From positions 62,001 through 126,000 of the forward strand of contig CAWUIB010000006.1 of NCBI GenBank assembly GCA_963922335.1: a DNA stretch of 64,000 nucleotides, read 5' to 3'. Shown one piece after another: positions 9,162-18,199 of the stretch. The notes beneath the pieces are model-generated. The model was given only the letters and a program-made list of their open reading frames with translations, was not told the DNA's origin and searched no databases. A program made the position numbers and the translations under genes. Every line of letters starts with the position of its first letter. The stretch's first letter is position 1. Origin of the DNA: CALBPI01 sp963922335. Lineage in GTDB: Bacteria > Pseudomonadota > Gammaproteobacteria > Steroidobacterales > Woeseiaceae.

Positions 9162-10505
9162 ATGTTGCAGGAACACTTCGCCAGTATGGCGCCGGTTTGG
9201 GTCTACCACTCCGATCCGGATCTCGTCACCGATCTTTGTCATCGGATCCGATTTCTTGAGTATCCGGCGATCGACATCGACGACCTCAGCGCCTTTGGCA
9301 AGCAGGATCCTGCACTCACCGCCATCATCACCGATGCGGAATCTCATGAAGCGCTGCGACGCAACGCACCGCGCCACCTTAAGCAACTGATTGAATCCAC
9401 TCCGACACTGCTACTGTCGAAAACTCCGGCGCAACGGTTGGCAGTCGCCGCCAGAGCTTCCGGACCTGTTTGGCCGGTTGAAATGCCGTTGAAGCGGGCG
9501 CGGCTTGCGCACTTGCTGTCGCAAGCTGCGCAATACCGCGGCTGCCAGCGCCGCCAACGTTTGACCGGGTCATCGGAGTCGATTGCCAAAGTCCGACGAA
9601 TGATCGAGCAAGTTGCAGGTTTTGACACGAACGTGCTTGTAACGGGCGAGTCGGGGACCGGCAAAGAACTCGTTGCACGTACAATTCACGACCTGTCCTC
9701 ACGCGCGGACCAGCCGTTTGTGCCGATCAATTGCGGCGCGATTCCTGAAGACCTGCTTGAGTCCGAGCTCTTTGGTCATCAAAAGGGTGCGTTCACGGGT
9801 GCCGTCAGCGATCGACAAGGACGCTTTGAACTTGCTGAAGGTGGCACGCTGTTCCTCGACGAGATCGGCGATATGGCGATGCCCATGCAGGTCAAGCTAT
9901 TGCGCGTTTTGCAGGAGCGGACCTTCCAGCGTGTGGGCAGCGGGGAGACGCGTGTCGCTGATGTCCGCATCATTGCTGCGACGCATCGCGACTTGAAAGG
10001 CGCAGTCGAGCGCGGAGAGTTTCGCGAGGATCTTTACTACCGTCTCAACGTGTTTCCGATAGAAATGCCAGCGCTTCGCAAACGCCTGGAAGATATACCG
10101 GGTTTGCTGCGTGAGTTGGTCATCGGTTATGGGCACTGTGGGAAGAAGAAACTGCGCTTGCAGCCTTGCGCGTTGAACGCGCTTGCGGCTTACCCTTGGC
10201 CGGGAAATGTTCGCGAGCTCGGCAACCTGGTCGAGCGCCTCGCAATTTTGCACCCCACCGGGGTGGTTAGAGTCGATGACCTTCCAGAGAAGTACCGATC
10301 ACATGCACCGAATACCGATTCGTTGACCCCAGCGGCGGCTGCCCAGTTGCCCGAGCAGGGACTCGTTCTGAAGGAGCATCTGCAGCAGATCGAGCGTGCA
10401 CTGATCGACTCTGCGCTCGAGCGCAGTAACGGCGTGGTTGCCAGGGCGGCGCGAATGCTGAATATGCGCCGGACGACCCTGGTGGAAAAATTGCGCGTCG
10501 CATAA
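9162..10505 (+). CDS. fleQ: FleQ, sigma-54-dependent flagellar master regulator
   Basis: 447 residues. Residues 1-130 form the atypical receiver-like FleQ domain, without an obvious phospho-acceptor pocket. The AAA+ sigma-54 interaction domain follows with Walker A GESGTGKE (from residue 162), the sigma-54 contact loop GAFTGA in FGHQKGAFTGAV, and Walker B LFLDEIGDM. A C-terminal Fis-type helix-turn-helix (VVARAARMLNMRRTTLVEKL) ends the protein. In Pseudomonas this regulator activates fleSR and other class II flagellar genes and binds c-di-GMP. The P. aeruginosa c-di-GMP motif LFR before the AAA+ domain is not conserved here (RRQ at the aligned place, by eye). It stands alone between a terminator and the sigma-54 promoter of fleSR. 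Confidence 0.93.
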   Translation: MLQEHFASMAPVWVYHSDPDLVTDLCHRIRFLEYPAIDIDDLSAFGKQDPALTAIITDAESHEALRRNAPRHLKQLIESTPTLLLSKTPAQRLAVAARASGPVWPVEMPLKRARLAHLLSQAAQYRGCQRRQRLTGSSESIAKVRRMIEQVAGFDTNVLVTGESGTGKELVARTIHDLSSRADQPFVPINCGAIPEDLLESELFGHQKGAFTGAVSDRQGRFELAEGGTLFLDEIGDMAMPMQVKLLRVLQERTFQRVGSGETRVADVRIIAATHRDLKGAVERGEFREDLYYRLNVFPIEMPALRKRLEDIPGLLRELVIGYGHCGKKKLRLQPCALNALAAYPWPGNVRELGNLVERLAILHPTGVVRVDDLPEKYRSHAPNTDSLTPAAAAQLPEQGLVLKEHLQQIERALIDSALERSNGVVARAARMLNMRRTTLVEKLRVA

Positions 10506-10573
10506 CTGCCGGTATTTTGACAGCGGCGAAAACAAAAAATACTAACTGATTGAAAAATATGGGAATTTGGTTT

Positions 10574-10590
10574 CTGGCATAGGACTTGCT
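10574..10590 (+). promoter_or_regulatory. Sigma-54 promoter of fleSR
   Basis: CTGGCATAGGACTTGCT has GG (10576-10577) and GC (10588-10589) separated by exactly 10 bases, the invariant spacing of RpoN promoters. Predicted start is near 10601, leaving a leader of about 32 bases before GTG 10633. The leader carries CGAAG/CTTCG (10612-10616 and 10624-10628) whose loop contains the AAGGA ribosome site. FleQ, encoded just upstream, is the expected activator. Confidence 0.85.
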
Positions 10591-10632
10591 TAGACCGAAT
10601 AGACCCAGAGCCGAAGAAAAGGACTTCGACCG

Positions 10633-11796
10633 GTGATCAAGGATGACGAAAAACAGACACTAGCCGAGGCGTTCGCTGCTTTTAACGCTCACTCGATCGC
10701 GCTGCATCACTCGTACGCCGGCCTGCAGGAGCGATTGTCCGAAATGGCGGTGGCCTTGCGCGAGAGCAGAGCTGCCGAGCGACGCGGACAGGCCGAGAAC
10801 GAACGCTTGAATGAACGCCTTGGCGACCTTCTGGAGGTGATGCCTGCGGCGGTCATCGAAGTGGCAGCGAGCGGTCAGATTATTGCTCGCAACGCAATGG
10901 CGCTTGAGTTGTTTGGCCAGTCACTGGCGCACGATAGCTGGAACGAAATCGCCAGCCGCCATTCGCTCGACATTTCCGGGAATACGTTGTTCCACCACGC
11001 AGGTCGCGTGTTCTCGCTATCCCGCAGTCCGAATCGCTCGGGCGGATATATCTTTGTACTAAGCGATGTCTCCGAGGCCGAAGCCAATCGGGTTCGTGAG
11101 CAACGTCAGTCGCGGCTCGCGATGCTCGGTGAAATGGCGGCTCGGGTCGCTCACCAGATTCGCACACCGCTAGCTACAGCGATGCTGTATGCCACCAACA
11201 CAAACTCCGGCAGCGGTGCGCGGGATCGCATCGTCGCGCGTCTTCGTGAGTTGGAGGCCATGGTCGACGACATGCTGCTGTTCGCTCGGGGCACACCGCC
11301 AGCCGACGAGGCGCTGAATTCAGCTGACCTTTTGCACTCTGTTGCTGTCGATGCAAGTGCCCTGATGCCGAAGCACGTGAGCCTTAAGACCACACTTACC
11401 GACGGTGGATTTGGCCTGCGCGGCAATCGGCGTGCTCTTATCGGCGCCATTCATAATTTGATCGCGAACGCAGCTCAGCATTGCCACGCAGAGATGGGTG
11501 TTGTTGAGCTACGCGATTCGCTCACGGAGTCCGGTCAGGTGTGTTTGTCTGTCCGCGACAACGGACCGGGCATTGATCCTGCCCTGCAACATCAAATCTT
11601 CGAACCTTTCTTCACGACGCGACCCGATGGCACGGGCCTTGGGTTGGCGGTTGTACGTTCGGTTGCCCAGGCGCATGACGGTTCGGTTGAGTGCAGATCG
11701 GACGATCAAGGAACGGAGTTCTCAATACTGTTGCCTACCGATCTCGCTGCGGTTCGCGCGCACGCTTTTTCCTACCCGGAGTATGCCCATGGCTGA
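10633..11796 (+). CDS. fleS: FleS, flagellar sensor histidine kinase
   Basis: 387 residues from GTG 10633, preceded by AAGGA. Residues about 65-145 form a PAS-like sensory domain (LLEVMPAAVIEVAASGQIIA). The HisKA motif is MAARVAHQIRTPLATAMLYA with H174 as the expected phospho-acceptor. The HATPase domain follows with N box (GAIHNLIANAAQHC), DNGPGID and GTGLGLAVV motifs. No membrane segment is seen, so it is a cytoplasmic kinase, as FleS of Pseudomonas is. It phosphorylates FleR, encoded immediately downstream with an 8-base overlap. Confidence 0.93.
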   Translation: MIKDDEKQTLAEAFAAFNAHSIALHHSYAGLQERLSEMAVALRESRAAERRGQAENERLNERLGDLLEVMPAAVIEVAASGQIIARNAMALELFGQSLAHDSWNEIASRHSLDISGNTLFHHAGRVFSLSRSPNRSGGYIFVLSDVSEAEANRVREQRQSRLAMLGEMAARVAHQIRTPLATAMLYATNTNSGSGARDRIVARLRELEAMVDDMLLFARGTPPADEALNSADLLHSVAVDASALMPKHVSLKTTLTDGGFGLRGNRRALIGAIHNLIANAAQHCHAEMGVVELRDSLTESGQVCLSVRDNGPGIDPALQHQIFEPFFTTRPDGTGLGLAVVRSVAQAHDGSVECRSDDQGTEFSILLPTDLAAVRAHAFSYPEYAHG

Positions 11797-13201
11797 ATTC
11801 AAAGTGCTTGTCGTAGAAGACGATCCAGACTTGGGTACAGCATTGTGTGAGTCGCTACAAGGTGCAGGCTACTGCACCGAACTCGCGACAGATGGTGAGG
11901 CAGCGCTTGCATGTATCGAGCTCGAGGACATCGATCTGGTGCTGAGCGATGTGCAGATGCAACCCATGGATGGGTTGGCGCTACTTTCCCGAGTCAGTGA
12001 ATCTTATCCTGACCTGCCAATTGTCCTGATGACCGCTTACGGGTCGGTGGAAAAAGCGGTCGCGGCTATGGAGCAGGGCGCCAGCACCTATCTTGTGAAG
12101 CCTTTCGATGCACCTTCGTTGTTGTCGGCCGTCTCCAAGTGCTTGCCGAGCAGACACGAATTGGAAGACATCGATCCATCAGCGGCGAAGGTCGTTGCCG
12201 GCGATCCGCTTACTCGAGATTTGCTGAGCATCGCATCGCGTGTCGCCGCTTCCGACGCCACGGTGTTGCTGTCGGGCGAGAGTGGCACCGGCAAGGAAGT
12301 GTTTGCACGATTCATCCATCAAAACTCATTGCGTTCAGAAGCGCCGTTTGTCGCAATCAACTGCGCTGCAATCCCGGAGAACATGCTCGAGGCGGTGTTG
12401 TTCGGTCATGAAAAGGGTGCGTTCACCGGAGCGACGGCGAGTCATTCCGGAAAATTCGAACAGGCGAATGGTGGCACCCTGTTGCTGGATGAGATCAGTG
12501 AAATGCCCCTGGCATTGCAAGCCAAACTCCTGAGAGTCTTGCAGGAGCGAGAAGTGGAGCGACTGGGCGGAAACAAGAGCATTCCGCTCGATGTTCGCGT
12601 CTTGGCGACAACGAACCGCAACCTCGCGGTTGAAGTCCGCGAGAAACGATTCCGCGAAGATCTGTTCTACCGCCTGAATGTATTCCCCCTGCATATTCCG
12701 CCCCTGCGCGACCGTCGCGGTGACATTTTGCCGCTGGTTCGCCATCTGCTTGCTCACTATTGCAAGGGCAAGCGTGCTCTACCGGAACTGACCGAAAAAG
12801 CGCAGCGTCGACTGATGCAACATGGATGGCCCGGCAACGTACGGGAGCTTGAAAACCTGGTGCAAAGACTTCTGGTCCTGCTGAATCGCGATCGTATCGC
12901 TGAGGCAGATCTGGTGTTCCAAGGTACCGAACCAACGGGGCAGCCCGAGCGGGCGCTACCTGGTCCCGCAACAAGCAGTGGCAGCGGTTTGCAGGAGGAC
13001 CTGCGCAAAGCAGAGTTCCAATTGATTGCCAATGCGCTTCAGGAAGGTGCGGGCAATCGGGAGGCCGCCGCACGGATGCTCGGCATATCCGGTCGAACCC
13101 TGCGCCACAAGATCGCGCGCCTGCGTGAAGCCGGACTTGTGATGCCACGAGTTTCCCCACATTCAACCGCTGCGTCGCAGGGTCGGGAGGTACGACAATG
13201 A
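11789..13201 (+). CDS. fleR: FleR, sigma-54-dependent response regulator
   Basis: 470 residues from ATG 11789, chosen over ATG 11783 because GGAG at 11778-11781 is correctly spaced only from 11789; longer frames reach back into fleS and are shadows. A receiver domain (VLVVEDDPD, phospho-acceptor D54 in SDVQMQPMDG, KPFD) is followed by an AAA+ domain with GESGTGKE, GAFTGA and LLLDEISEM, and a Fis-type HTH (NREAAARMLGISGRTLRHKI). FleR, phosphorylated by FleS, activates class III flagellar promoters with sigma-54. It overlaps fleS by eight bases and fliE by four. Confidence 0.93.
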   Translation: MAEFKVLVVEDDPDLGTALCESLQGAGYCTELATDGEAALACIELEDIDLVLSDVQMQPMDGLALLSRVSESYPDLPIVLMTAYGSVEKAVAAMEQGASTYLVKPFDAPSLLSAVSKCLPSRHELEDIDPSAAKVVAGDPLTRDLLSIASRVAASDATVLLSGESGTGKEVFARFIHQNSLRSEAPFVAINCAAIPENMLEAVLFGHEKGAFTGATASHSGKFEQANGGTLLLDEISEMPLALQAKLLRVLQEREVERLGGNKSIPLDVRVLATTNRNLAVEVREKRFREDLFYRLNVFPLHIPPLRDRRGDILPLVRHLLAHYCKGKRALPELTEKAQRRLMQHGWPGNVRELENLVQRLLVLLNRDRIAEADLVFQGTEPTGQPERALPGPATSSGSGLQEDLRKAEFQLIANALQEGAGNREAAARMLGISGRTLRHKIARLREAGLVMPRVSPHSTAASQGREVRQ

Positions 13202-13512
13202 ACACGATCAGCCCCGATCAATTGCTCGCGCAGATCCGCGAGATGCAATCACAGCTTGATCCGCAAACGGTTCAAGCACCCGATAAAACACAGGACTTTG
13301 GCAATCTGCTGACTCAGTCCGTTAACGCCGTTGCCGAACTGCAAGCCGAGGCAGGCGCTGCGGCGACCGCGTATGAGCGTGGCGATGCAGATGCGGATCT
13401 TACTCAGGTGATGATCTCGATGCAGAAAGCCAGCCTTTCCTTTCAGGCGATGACCGAGGTTCGCAACAAGCTGGTTACCGCCTATCAGGAAATCATGAAT
13501 ATGCCGGTGTAA
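13198..13512 (+). CDS. fliE: Flagellar hook-basal body protein FliE
   Basis: 104 residues with the FliE core: FGNLLTQSVNAVAELQAEAG, then the C-terminal stretch SLSFQAMTEVRNKLVTAYQE and IMNMPV, near identical to the family end. FliE links the MS ring to the proximal rod and is among the first exported proteins. ATG 13198 overlaps the fleR stop by four bases (ATGA), with GGGAGG nine bases upstream, so fliE is translationally coupled to fleR. No sigma-54 promoter was found in the final part of fleR, unlike Pseudomonas where fliE begins its own unit. Confidence 0.95.
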   Translation: MNTISPDQLLAQIREMQSQLDPQTVQAPDKTQDFGNLLTQSVNAVAELQAEAGAAATAYERGDADADLTQVMISMQKASLSFQAMTEVRNKLVTAYQEIMNMPV

Positions 13513-13536
13513 TCGCGTCAGGGAGGACGATTACCA

Positions 13537-15231
13537 ATGGAAGTGACAACGACCGCTGAGTTGCCCGCACCAGAAGTGCCTCAGGTTCGACTCGGAACCG
13601 TTCTGAAAATACCCGCGGTACGCCAACTGATCGCGCTGCTTGGTATCGCAGCGAGTGTTGCCTTGGGCGTCGGTGTGTTCATGTGGTCGCAGTCGCCGAG
13701 CATGACCGCACTCTACAGCGGTCTCGACGATCGCGATCGCGCAATGATTGCTGAGGAACTTCGCGCTAGTGGTATCGAATCGAAGGTCGACCAGGCAACG
13801 GGCAATATCCTTGTGCCGGCCGATCAAATTCATGTTGCGCGAATGCAGCTTGCTTCAAAGGGGCTCTCCCCAGGTCAGTCTGAAGGAATGGACGGTGTAC
13901 CGGAATCCAGCTTTGGTATGAGCCAATTCATGGAGACCGCGCGCTATCAGCATGCGCTTGAGGCGGAGATATCGCGAACCATCGCGGCACTGCGTTTTGT
14001 TCGCGAGGCACGAGTACATCTCGCTATTCCTCGCCAGTCTGCGTTCATTCGTGATCAGCAAAAGCCGAGTGCATCGGTGCTACTCGAGCTCTACAGTGGC
14101 CAGGGCCTAGACGCCGCCCAGTCCAAATCAATAGTCAATCTCGTCGCCGATTCCGTGCCAGCGATGGATGCCGAGGACGTGACACTGATTGACCAGATGG
14201 GTCGACTGCTGAGCACAGTACCTGAGGTCGCGGAGGACGCCGCGACCAACAAGCAGTTGCAGATTGCCCGGCAGGTTGAAGACGAGTTCCGACGAGACAT
14301 TATCGCGATGCTCACACCGGTTCTCGGTGCCGGTGGTATCAGTGCCAAGGTCGAGGTCGATATGGACTTCACAATGACCGAGCAGATGACGGAAAGCTTT
14401 GACCCGGCCGGCCAGGTGGTGCGCAGCGAAAGCGTGTCCGAAGAGCGCCAACGCGCAGGTGATGGCTCAGCAGCGGGTGTGCCTGGTGCACTTGCAAATA
14501 CACCGCCAGAGGTGGGAGGTACAGCCGCCGTTGAGACCGGTGAAGCTGTACAGACGGTCGGCTCCTCACGCCAGGAATTAAGAAATTTCGAAGTCGACAA
14601 GACGATCAGTCGTGTCGTCGCACCGGTCGGGACGATTCGTCGATTGTCGGTAGCTGTTGTTGTGGATGAGGCAGCACTGGTCGCGCCTGCGACGCCAACG
14701 GGCGAGACAGCAGAGGCAACGGGTGAAACTGAAGGTGAGGCCGAAACTGTCGCAGCGGCGGACATTCCTGCAGAGCCGATAGTAGATCTTGCCGAGATTG
14801 AGCGCGTGGTTCGCGAGGCGGTTGGCTTCAATGCTGCACGCGGCGATACCGTGGCCGTGATCAGTGCGCCGTTCAGAACGGTTGCCGATATACCTGAGCC
14901 TGATGCGCCGGCAATCTGGGAGAACCCCATGGTGCGTGAGATTGCCAAGCAGGGGCTGGGCGTCGTTCTGGCACTAGCGCTTGCATTCGGGCTGGTACGT
15001 CCGATGCTCAAGACCGTGGTTGAAGCACCACCGATCACAGGCGGCACACAGACCTTGCTGCCTGAACCCGGTGCATTACCCGCAGGCGGTAGTCCTGCGC
15101 AATTGGAGGCGCCGAGTGGTGGGCTGAGCTATCAGGAGAAGGTAGCGGCTGCTCGCAACATCACAGGTCATGACCCGGCTCGAGTCGCACAAGTAGTGCG
15201 CAAGTGGATTGAGACCGATGGCGACGGATGA
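13537..15231 (+). CDS. fliF: Flagellar MS-ring protein FliF
   Basis: 564 residues. A transmembrane segment lies at about residues 28-50 (LIALLGIAASVALGVGVFMW) and a second near 467-490 (GLGVVLALALAFGLVRPML). Between them is the YscJ/FliF periplasmic ring-building region (ALYSGLDDRDRAMIAEELRA, then ESSFGMSQFMETARYQHALE) and FliF_C. About 40 acidic, alanine-rich residues at 385-420 form a variable insert. FliF is the inner-membrane platform on which the switch and export gate assemble; the cytoplasmic C terminus binds FliG. SD GGGAGGA precedes ATG 13537. Confidence 0.97.
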   Translation: MEVTTTAELPAPEVPQVRLGTVLKIPAVRQLIALLGIAASVALGVGVFMWSQSPSMTALYSGLDDRDRAMIAEELRASGIESKVDQATGNILVPADQIHVARMQLASKGLSPGQSEGMDGVPESSFGMSQFMETARYQHALEAEISRTIAALRFVREARVHLAIPRQSAFIRDQQKPSASVLLELYSGQGLDAAQSKSIVNLVADSVPAMDAEDVTLIDQMGRLLSTVPEVAEDAATNKQLQIARQVEDEFRRDIIAMLTPVLGAGGISAKVEVDMDFTMTEQMTESFDPAGQVVRSESVSEERQRAGDGSAAGVPGALANTPPEVGGTAAVETGEAVQTVGSSRQELRNFEVDKTISRVVAPVGTIRRLSVAVVVDEAALVAPATPTGETAEATGETEGEAETVAAADIPAEPIVDLAEIERVVREAVGFNAARGDTVAVISAPFRTVADIPEPDAPAIWENPMVREIAKQGLGVVLALALAFGLVRPMLKTVVEAPPITGGTQTLLPEPGALPAGGSPAQLEAPSGGLSYQEKVAAARNITGHDPARVAQVVRKWIETDGDG

Positions 15232-16222
15232 CGCACTTGACGGCACCCAGCGCGCGGCCATCCTGCTGATGTCCTTGGGCGAGGATGAGGCGTCGCAGGT
15301 GCTCAAGCATATGAGTGCACGTGAAGTGCAGTCCTTAGGTCTTGCGATGGCCGGTCTCAAGAACATCACGCGTGATACTGCTGACGACATACTGTCAGAC
15401 TTCGTGACGACCGTAGACGATGAGACCTCATTCGGTATCGGCGTCGAGGATTATATTCGCAAGGTACTGACGAACGCGTTTGGTGCAAGCAAAGCTGACG
15501 CCTTCATCGAGCGCATCCTCGGCGGTGATAACGCTGATGGGTTCGAGGTTTTGAAATGGATGAGCGGTGCCGCAATCGCGCAACTGTTATCAGATGAGCA
15601 TCCACAGATCATCGCAATCGTACTGTCCTACCTTGACCCGGAGCAGTCAGCTGAGGTGATTCAGTTGCTCGAGCCTGCGTTACGTTCAGAGGTCGTGATG
15701 AGAATTGCGAAACTGGATGATGTGCAACAGAGCGCCCTGGCCGAAATTGAAACCCTGATTGCCGCCAAGTCCTCGACGATCGATCTTGCGCGATCGGCGA
15801 AAGTCGGCGGGGATCGAGTGGCCGCGAACATCGTCAACGCGCTGCCGAATGCGGACAGCGAAGCAATACTCGATGAGATCAACAAGGAAAACGCAGAGCT
15901 GGGTAATCGCATTTCGGAAATGATGTTCGTCTTCGATAGCTTGATGAACGTCGATGACCGCGGCATTCAGACGCTGTTGCGTGAAGTCTCCAACGATCAG
16001 TTGGTTGTTGCGTTGAAAGGTGCGGACGCCGCGGTACGCCGCAAACTGCTAGGCAATATGTCCAAGCGCGCTGCAGCGTTGCTCGAAGAGGATATGGAAG
16101 CACGTGGGCCGATGAAACTTGCCGATGTCGAGAACGCCCAGAAAGAGATTCTCGAAGTTGCGAGACGAATGGCAGACTCGGGTGATATCAATCTTGGTGA
16201 TAGCGATGATGAGTACGTCTGA
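15218..16222 (+). CDS. fliG: Flagellar motor switch protein FliG
   Basis: 334 residues from ATG 15218, overlapping fliF by 14 bases; a TTG at 15209 would add only three residues and is less likely. Contains the FliG N domain (GTQRAAILLMSLGEDEASQV), the middle domain with EHPQxxA-type motif DEHPQIIAIVLSYLDPEQSA, and the C-terminal torque domain (FVFDSLMNVDDRGIQTLLRE, LLGNMSKRAAALLEEDMEA). FliG sits on FliF, contacts FliM and interacts with the stator MotA. Normal length. Confidence 0.97.
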   Translation: MATDDALDGTQRAAILLMSLGEDEASQVLKHMSAREVQSLGLAMAGLKNITRDTADDILSDFVTTVDDETSFGIGVEDYIRKVLTNAFGASKADAFIERILGGDNADGFEVLKWMSGAAIAQLLSDEHPQIIAIVLSYLDPEQSAEVIQLLEPALRSEVVMRIAKLDDVQQSALAEIETLIAAKSSTIDLARSAKVGGDRVAANIVNALPNADSEAILDEINKENAELGNRISEMMFVFDSLMNVDDRGIQTLLREVSNDQLVVALKGADAAVRRKLLGNMSKRAAALLEEDMEARGPMKLADVENAQKEILEVARRMADSGDINLGDSDDEYV

Positions 16223-16820
16223 TTCCAAGGTTGAGGACCGGTGGGATCCACCTGCTTTTCCTCCCCCGGAGTCGATGCCGACAGCGAGCGAGCTTGAGTC
16301 GCTTCAGCAGGTCGCCTATGACGAGGCCTACGCTGCGGGCCTCAGCGAGGGGCGCAGCACCGGGAAAGCAGAAGGTTTGGCGGCCGCACAGTCAGAGATC
16401 GATGCACGGGTGCAGTTGCTCGATGCGGCGCTGCAGGCGGTATCCGCCCCTTTGGAATCGCTTGAGGAAACCCTCGAGCAACAGATTTTGCAGATGGTGA
16501 CCCAGTTGGTCGGTCGATTGTTTCGCCGACAGTTGGCTCTCGATCCCGACAGCGTAGTTGGACTGATTCGCGAGTCGGTAAGCCTGCTACCGGCGTCCGC
16601 GTCAGCAGTCACTGTCTCTGTGCATCCCGAAGACGCCGCTCGCCTCCGCGAGCTAAACATTGCCGGTGATGGCGAGCGACAGCGCTGGCATGTCATCGAA
16701 GACCCGACTTTGCTGCGCGGTGGTTGCCGGGTGACCAGTGAGGCGTCGGAGGTTGATGCGCGGGTTCAGTCGCGCCTCGAACAACTTGCAACCGATTTGC
16801 TGGGGGATGATCGAGCATGA
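16209..16820 (+). CDS. fliH: Flagellar export regulator FliH
   Basis: About 203 residues from ATG 16209 (ATG 16206 directly before it is equally possible), overlapping the end of fliG by 14 bases. N-terminal proline-rich segment (WDPPAFPPPESMPT), a central helical region with glycine-spaced repeats (YAAGLSEGRSTGKAEGLAAA) typical of the FliH GxxxG zone, and a C-terminal V-ATPase-E-like domain with LVGRLFRRQLALDPDSVVGL. FliH dimers bind and restrain the FliI ATPase and tether it to the C ring. The stop overlaps fliI by four bases. Confidence 0.92.
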   Translation: MSTSDSKVEDRWDPPAFPPPESMPTASELESLQQVAYDEAYAAGLSEGRSTGKAEGLAAAQSEIDARVQLLDAALQAVSAPLESLEETLEQQILQMVTQLVGRLFRRQLALDPDSVVGLIRESVSLLPASASAVTVSVHPEDAARLRELNIAGDGERQRWHVIEDPTLLRGGCRVTSEASEVDARVQSRLEQLATDLLGDDRA

Positions 16821-18199
16821 CCGACTCGTCGGCATCTGTTCGTCTACAGAAGCAGTTGGCGAGGCGATTGGAGACGGCACTCGACGACGTCGCACAGCGA
16901 CCTTCGCTGGTGGTTTCCGGATTGCTGCGTCGTACCGTGGGCCTCACGCTAGAGGCAGAAGGCTGCAGCGCCGCGGTTGGCACCCAGTGTGACGTCATCG
17001 GTAATGACGGGCACCGTGTGAGTGCTGAGGTCGTCGGCTTCGCAGGTGACCGACTGTTTCTGATGCCCACCACCAATGTTCACGGTGTAGCACCGAACGC
17101 TCGGGTGATTCCGATCAGTGCGCGTGAGCGCATTCCGGTCAGTGATCAAATGCTGGGTCGTGTGCTGGATGGCAACGGAAGACCTCTGGATGCAGGGCCC
17201 CCGGTACGCAGCAGTGAGTATGCGGACCTCAACCCACCGCCGATCAATCCATTACAACGTCAACCGATCTCCGAACCGCTGGATGTTGGTATCCGTGCGA
17301 TTAACGCGCTTTTGCCGATCGGCCGGGGACAGCGACTGGGCTTGTTCGCTGGCAGTGGCGTGGGCAAGAGTGTGTTGCTCGGAATGATGACGCGTTTTAC
17401 GGAAGCGGACGTCGTGGTTGTCGGTTTGATCGGTGAGCGTGGTCGTGAGGTCAAGGAGTTCGTTGACGAAACGCTTGGACCGGATGGTTTGGAGCGAGCT
17501 GTCGTTATCGCTAGTCCTGCGGATGAAACGCCATTGATGCGTATGCAAGGCGCAGCGCTCGCGACCTCTGTCGCTGAGCACTTTCGTGACCAGGGCAAGC
17601 GCGTGTTGTTGCTGATGGATTCGCTCACGCGATATGCGCAGGCGCAGCGCGAGATTGCTCTGGCTATCGGCGAGCCGCCGGCAACGAAAGGTTACCCACC
17701 TTCGGTATTTGCGCGCCTGCCGCAGCTTGTTGAGCGCGCCGGAAATGGCGCGAGTGGATCCGGTTCCATCACTGCGATCTATACAGTGCTGGCTGAAGGT
17801 GATGATCAGAACGATCCGATCGTTGATGCCGCCCGTGCAATCCTCGACGGCCACATTGTGCTGTCTCGAACGCTTGCTGATGCAGGTCACTATCCAGCGA
17901 TTGATATTGAAGCATCGGTCAGCAGGGCGATGCTCCAGCTAACCGACTCGGATGCCCGCGAGCACATCATGACGCTACGACGACTGTATGCGCTCTATCA
18001 GGAAAACCGCGATTTGATTTCGATCGGTGCCTACCAGCCCGGTAACAACCTGGAGGCTGACAAGGCAATTGCGCTCTGGCCGGCCGTGCAGGAGCTGCTA
18101 CGTCAGGATGCTGATACAGCGTTCAATCGCGAAGAGAGTCTGTCGGCGTTGGCCTCGCTCGCTGGCGCCGCGATGGCAGACTCGGCAGCAACCGAGTAA
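16817..18199 (+). CDS. fliI: Flagellum-specific ATPase FliI
   Basis: 460 residues. Walker A is AGSGVGKS with K184, followed by VVGLIGERGREVKEF, the Walker B region VLLLMDSLTRYAQAQREIAL and GEPPATKGYPPSVF, all diagnostic for the F1-beta-like type III export ATPase. It energises unfolding and delivery of flagellar export substrates at the membrane. ATG 16817 overlaps fliH by four bases and the stop TAA shares a base with fliJ. Confidence 0.97.
   Translation: MTDSSASVRLQKQLARRLETALDDVAQRPSLVVSGLLRRTVGLTLEAEGCSAAVGTQCDVIGNDGHRVSAEVVGFAGDRLFLMPTTNVHGVAPNARVIPISARERIPVSDQMLGRVLDGNGRPLDAGPPVRSSEYADLNPPPINPLQRQPISEPLDVGIRAINALLPIGRGQRLGLFAGSGVGKSVLLGMMTRFTEADVVVVGLIGERGREVKEFVDETLGPDGLERAVVIASPADETPLMRMQGAALATSVAEHFRDQGKRVLLLMDSLTRYAQAQREIALAIGEPPATKGYPPSVFARLPQLVERAGNGASGSGSITAIYTVLAEGDDQNDPIVDAARAILDGHIVLSRTLADAGHYPAIDIEASVSRAMLQLTDSDAREHIMTLRRLYALYQENRDLISIGAYQPGNNLEADKAIALWPAVQELLRQDADTAFNREESLSALASLAGAAMADSAATE

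Noticed and set aside
14091..15047. 318-residue antisense frame in fliF
   Set aside because: Serine/threonine/proline shadow of the coding strand, without ribosome site.
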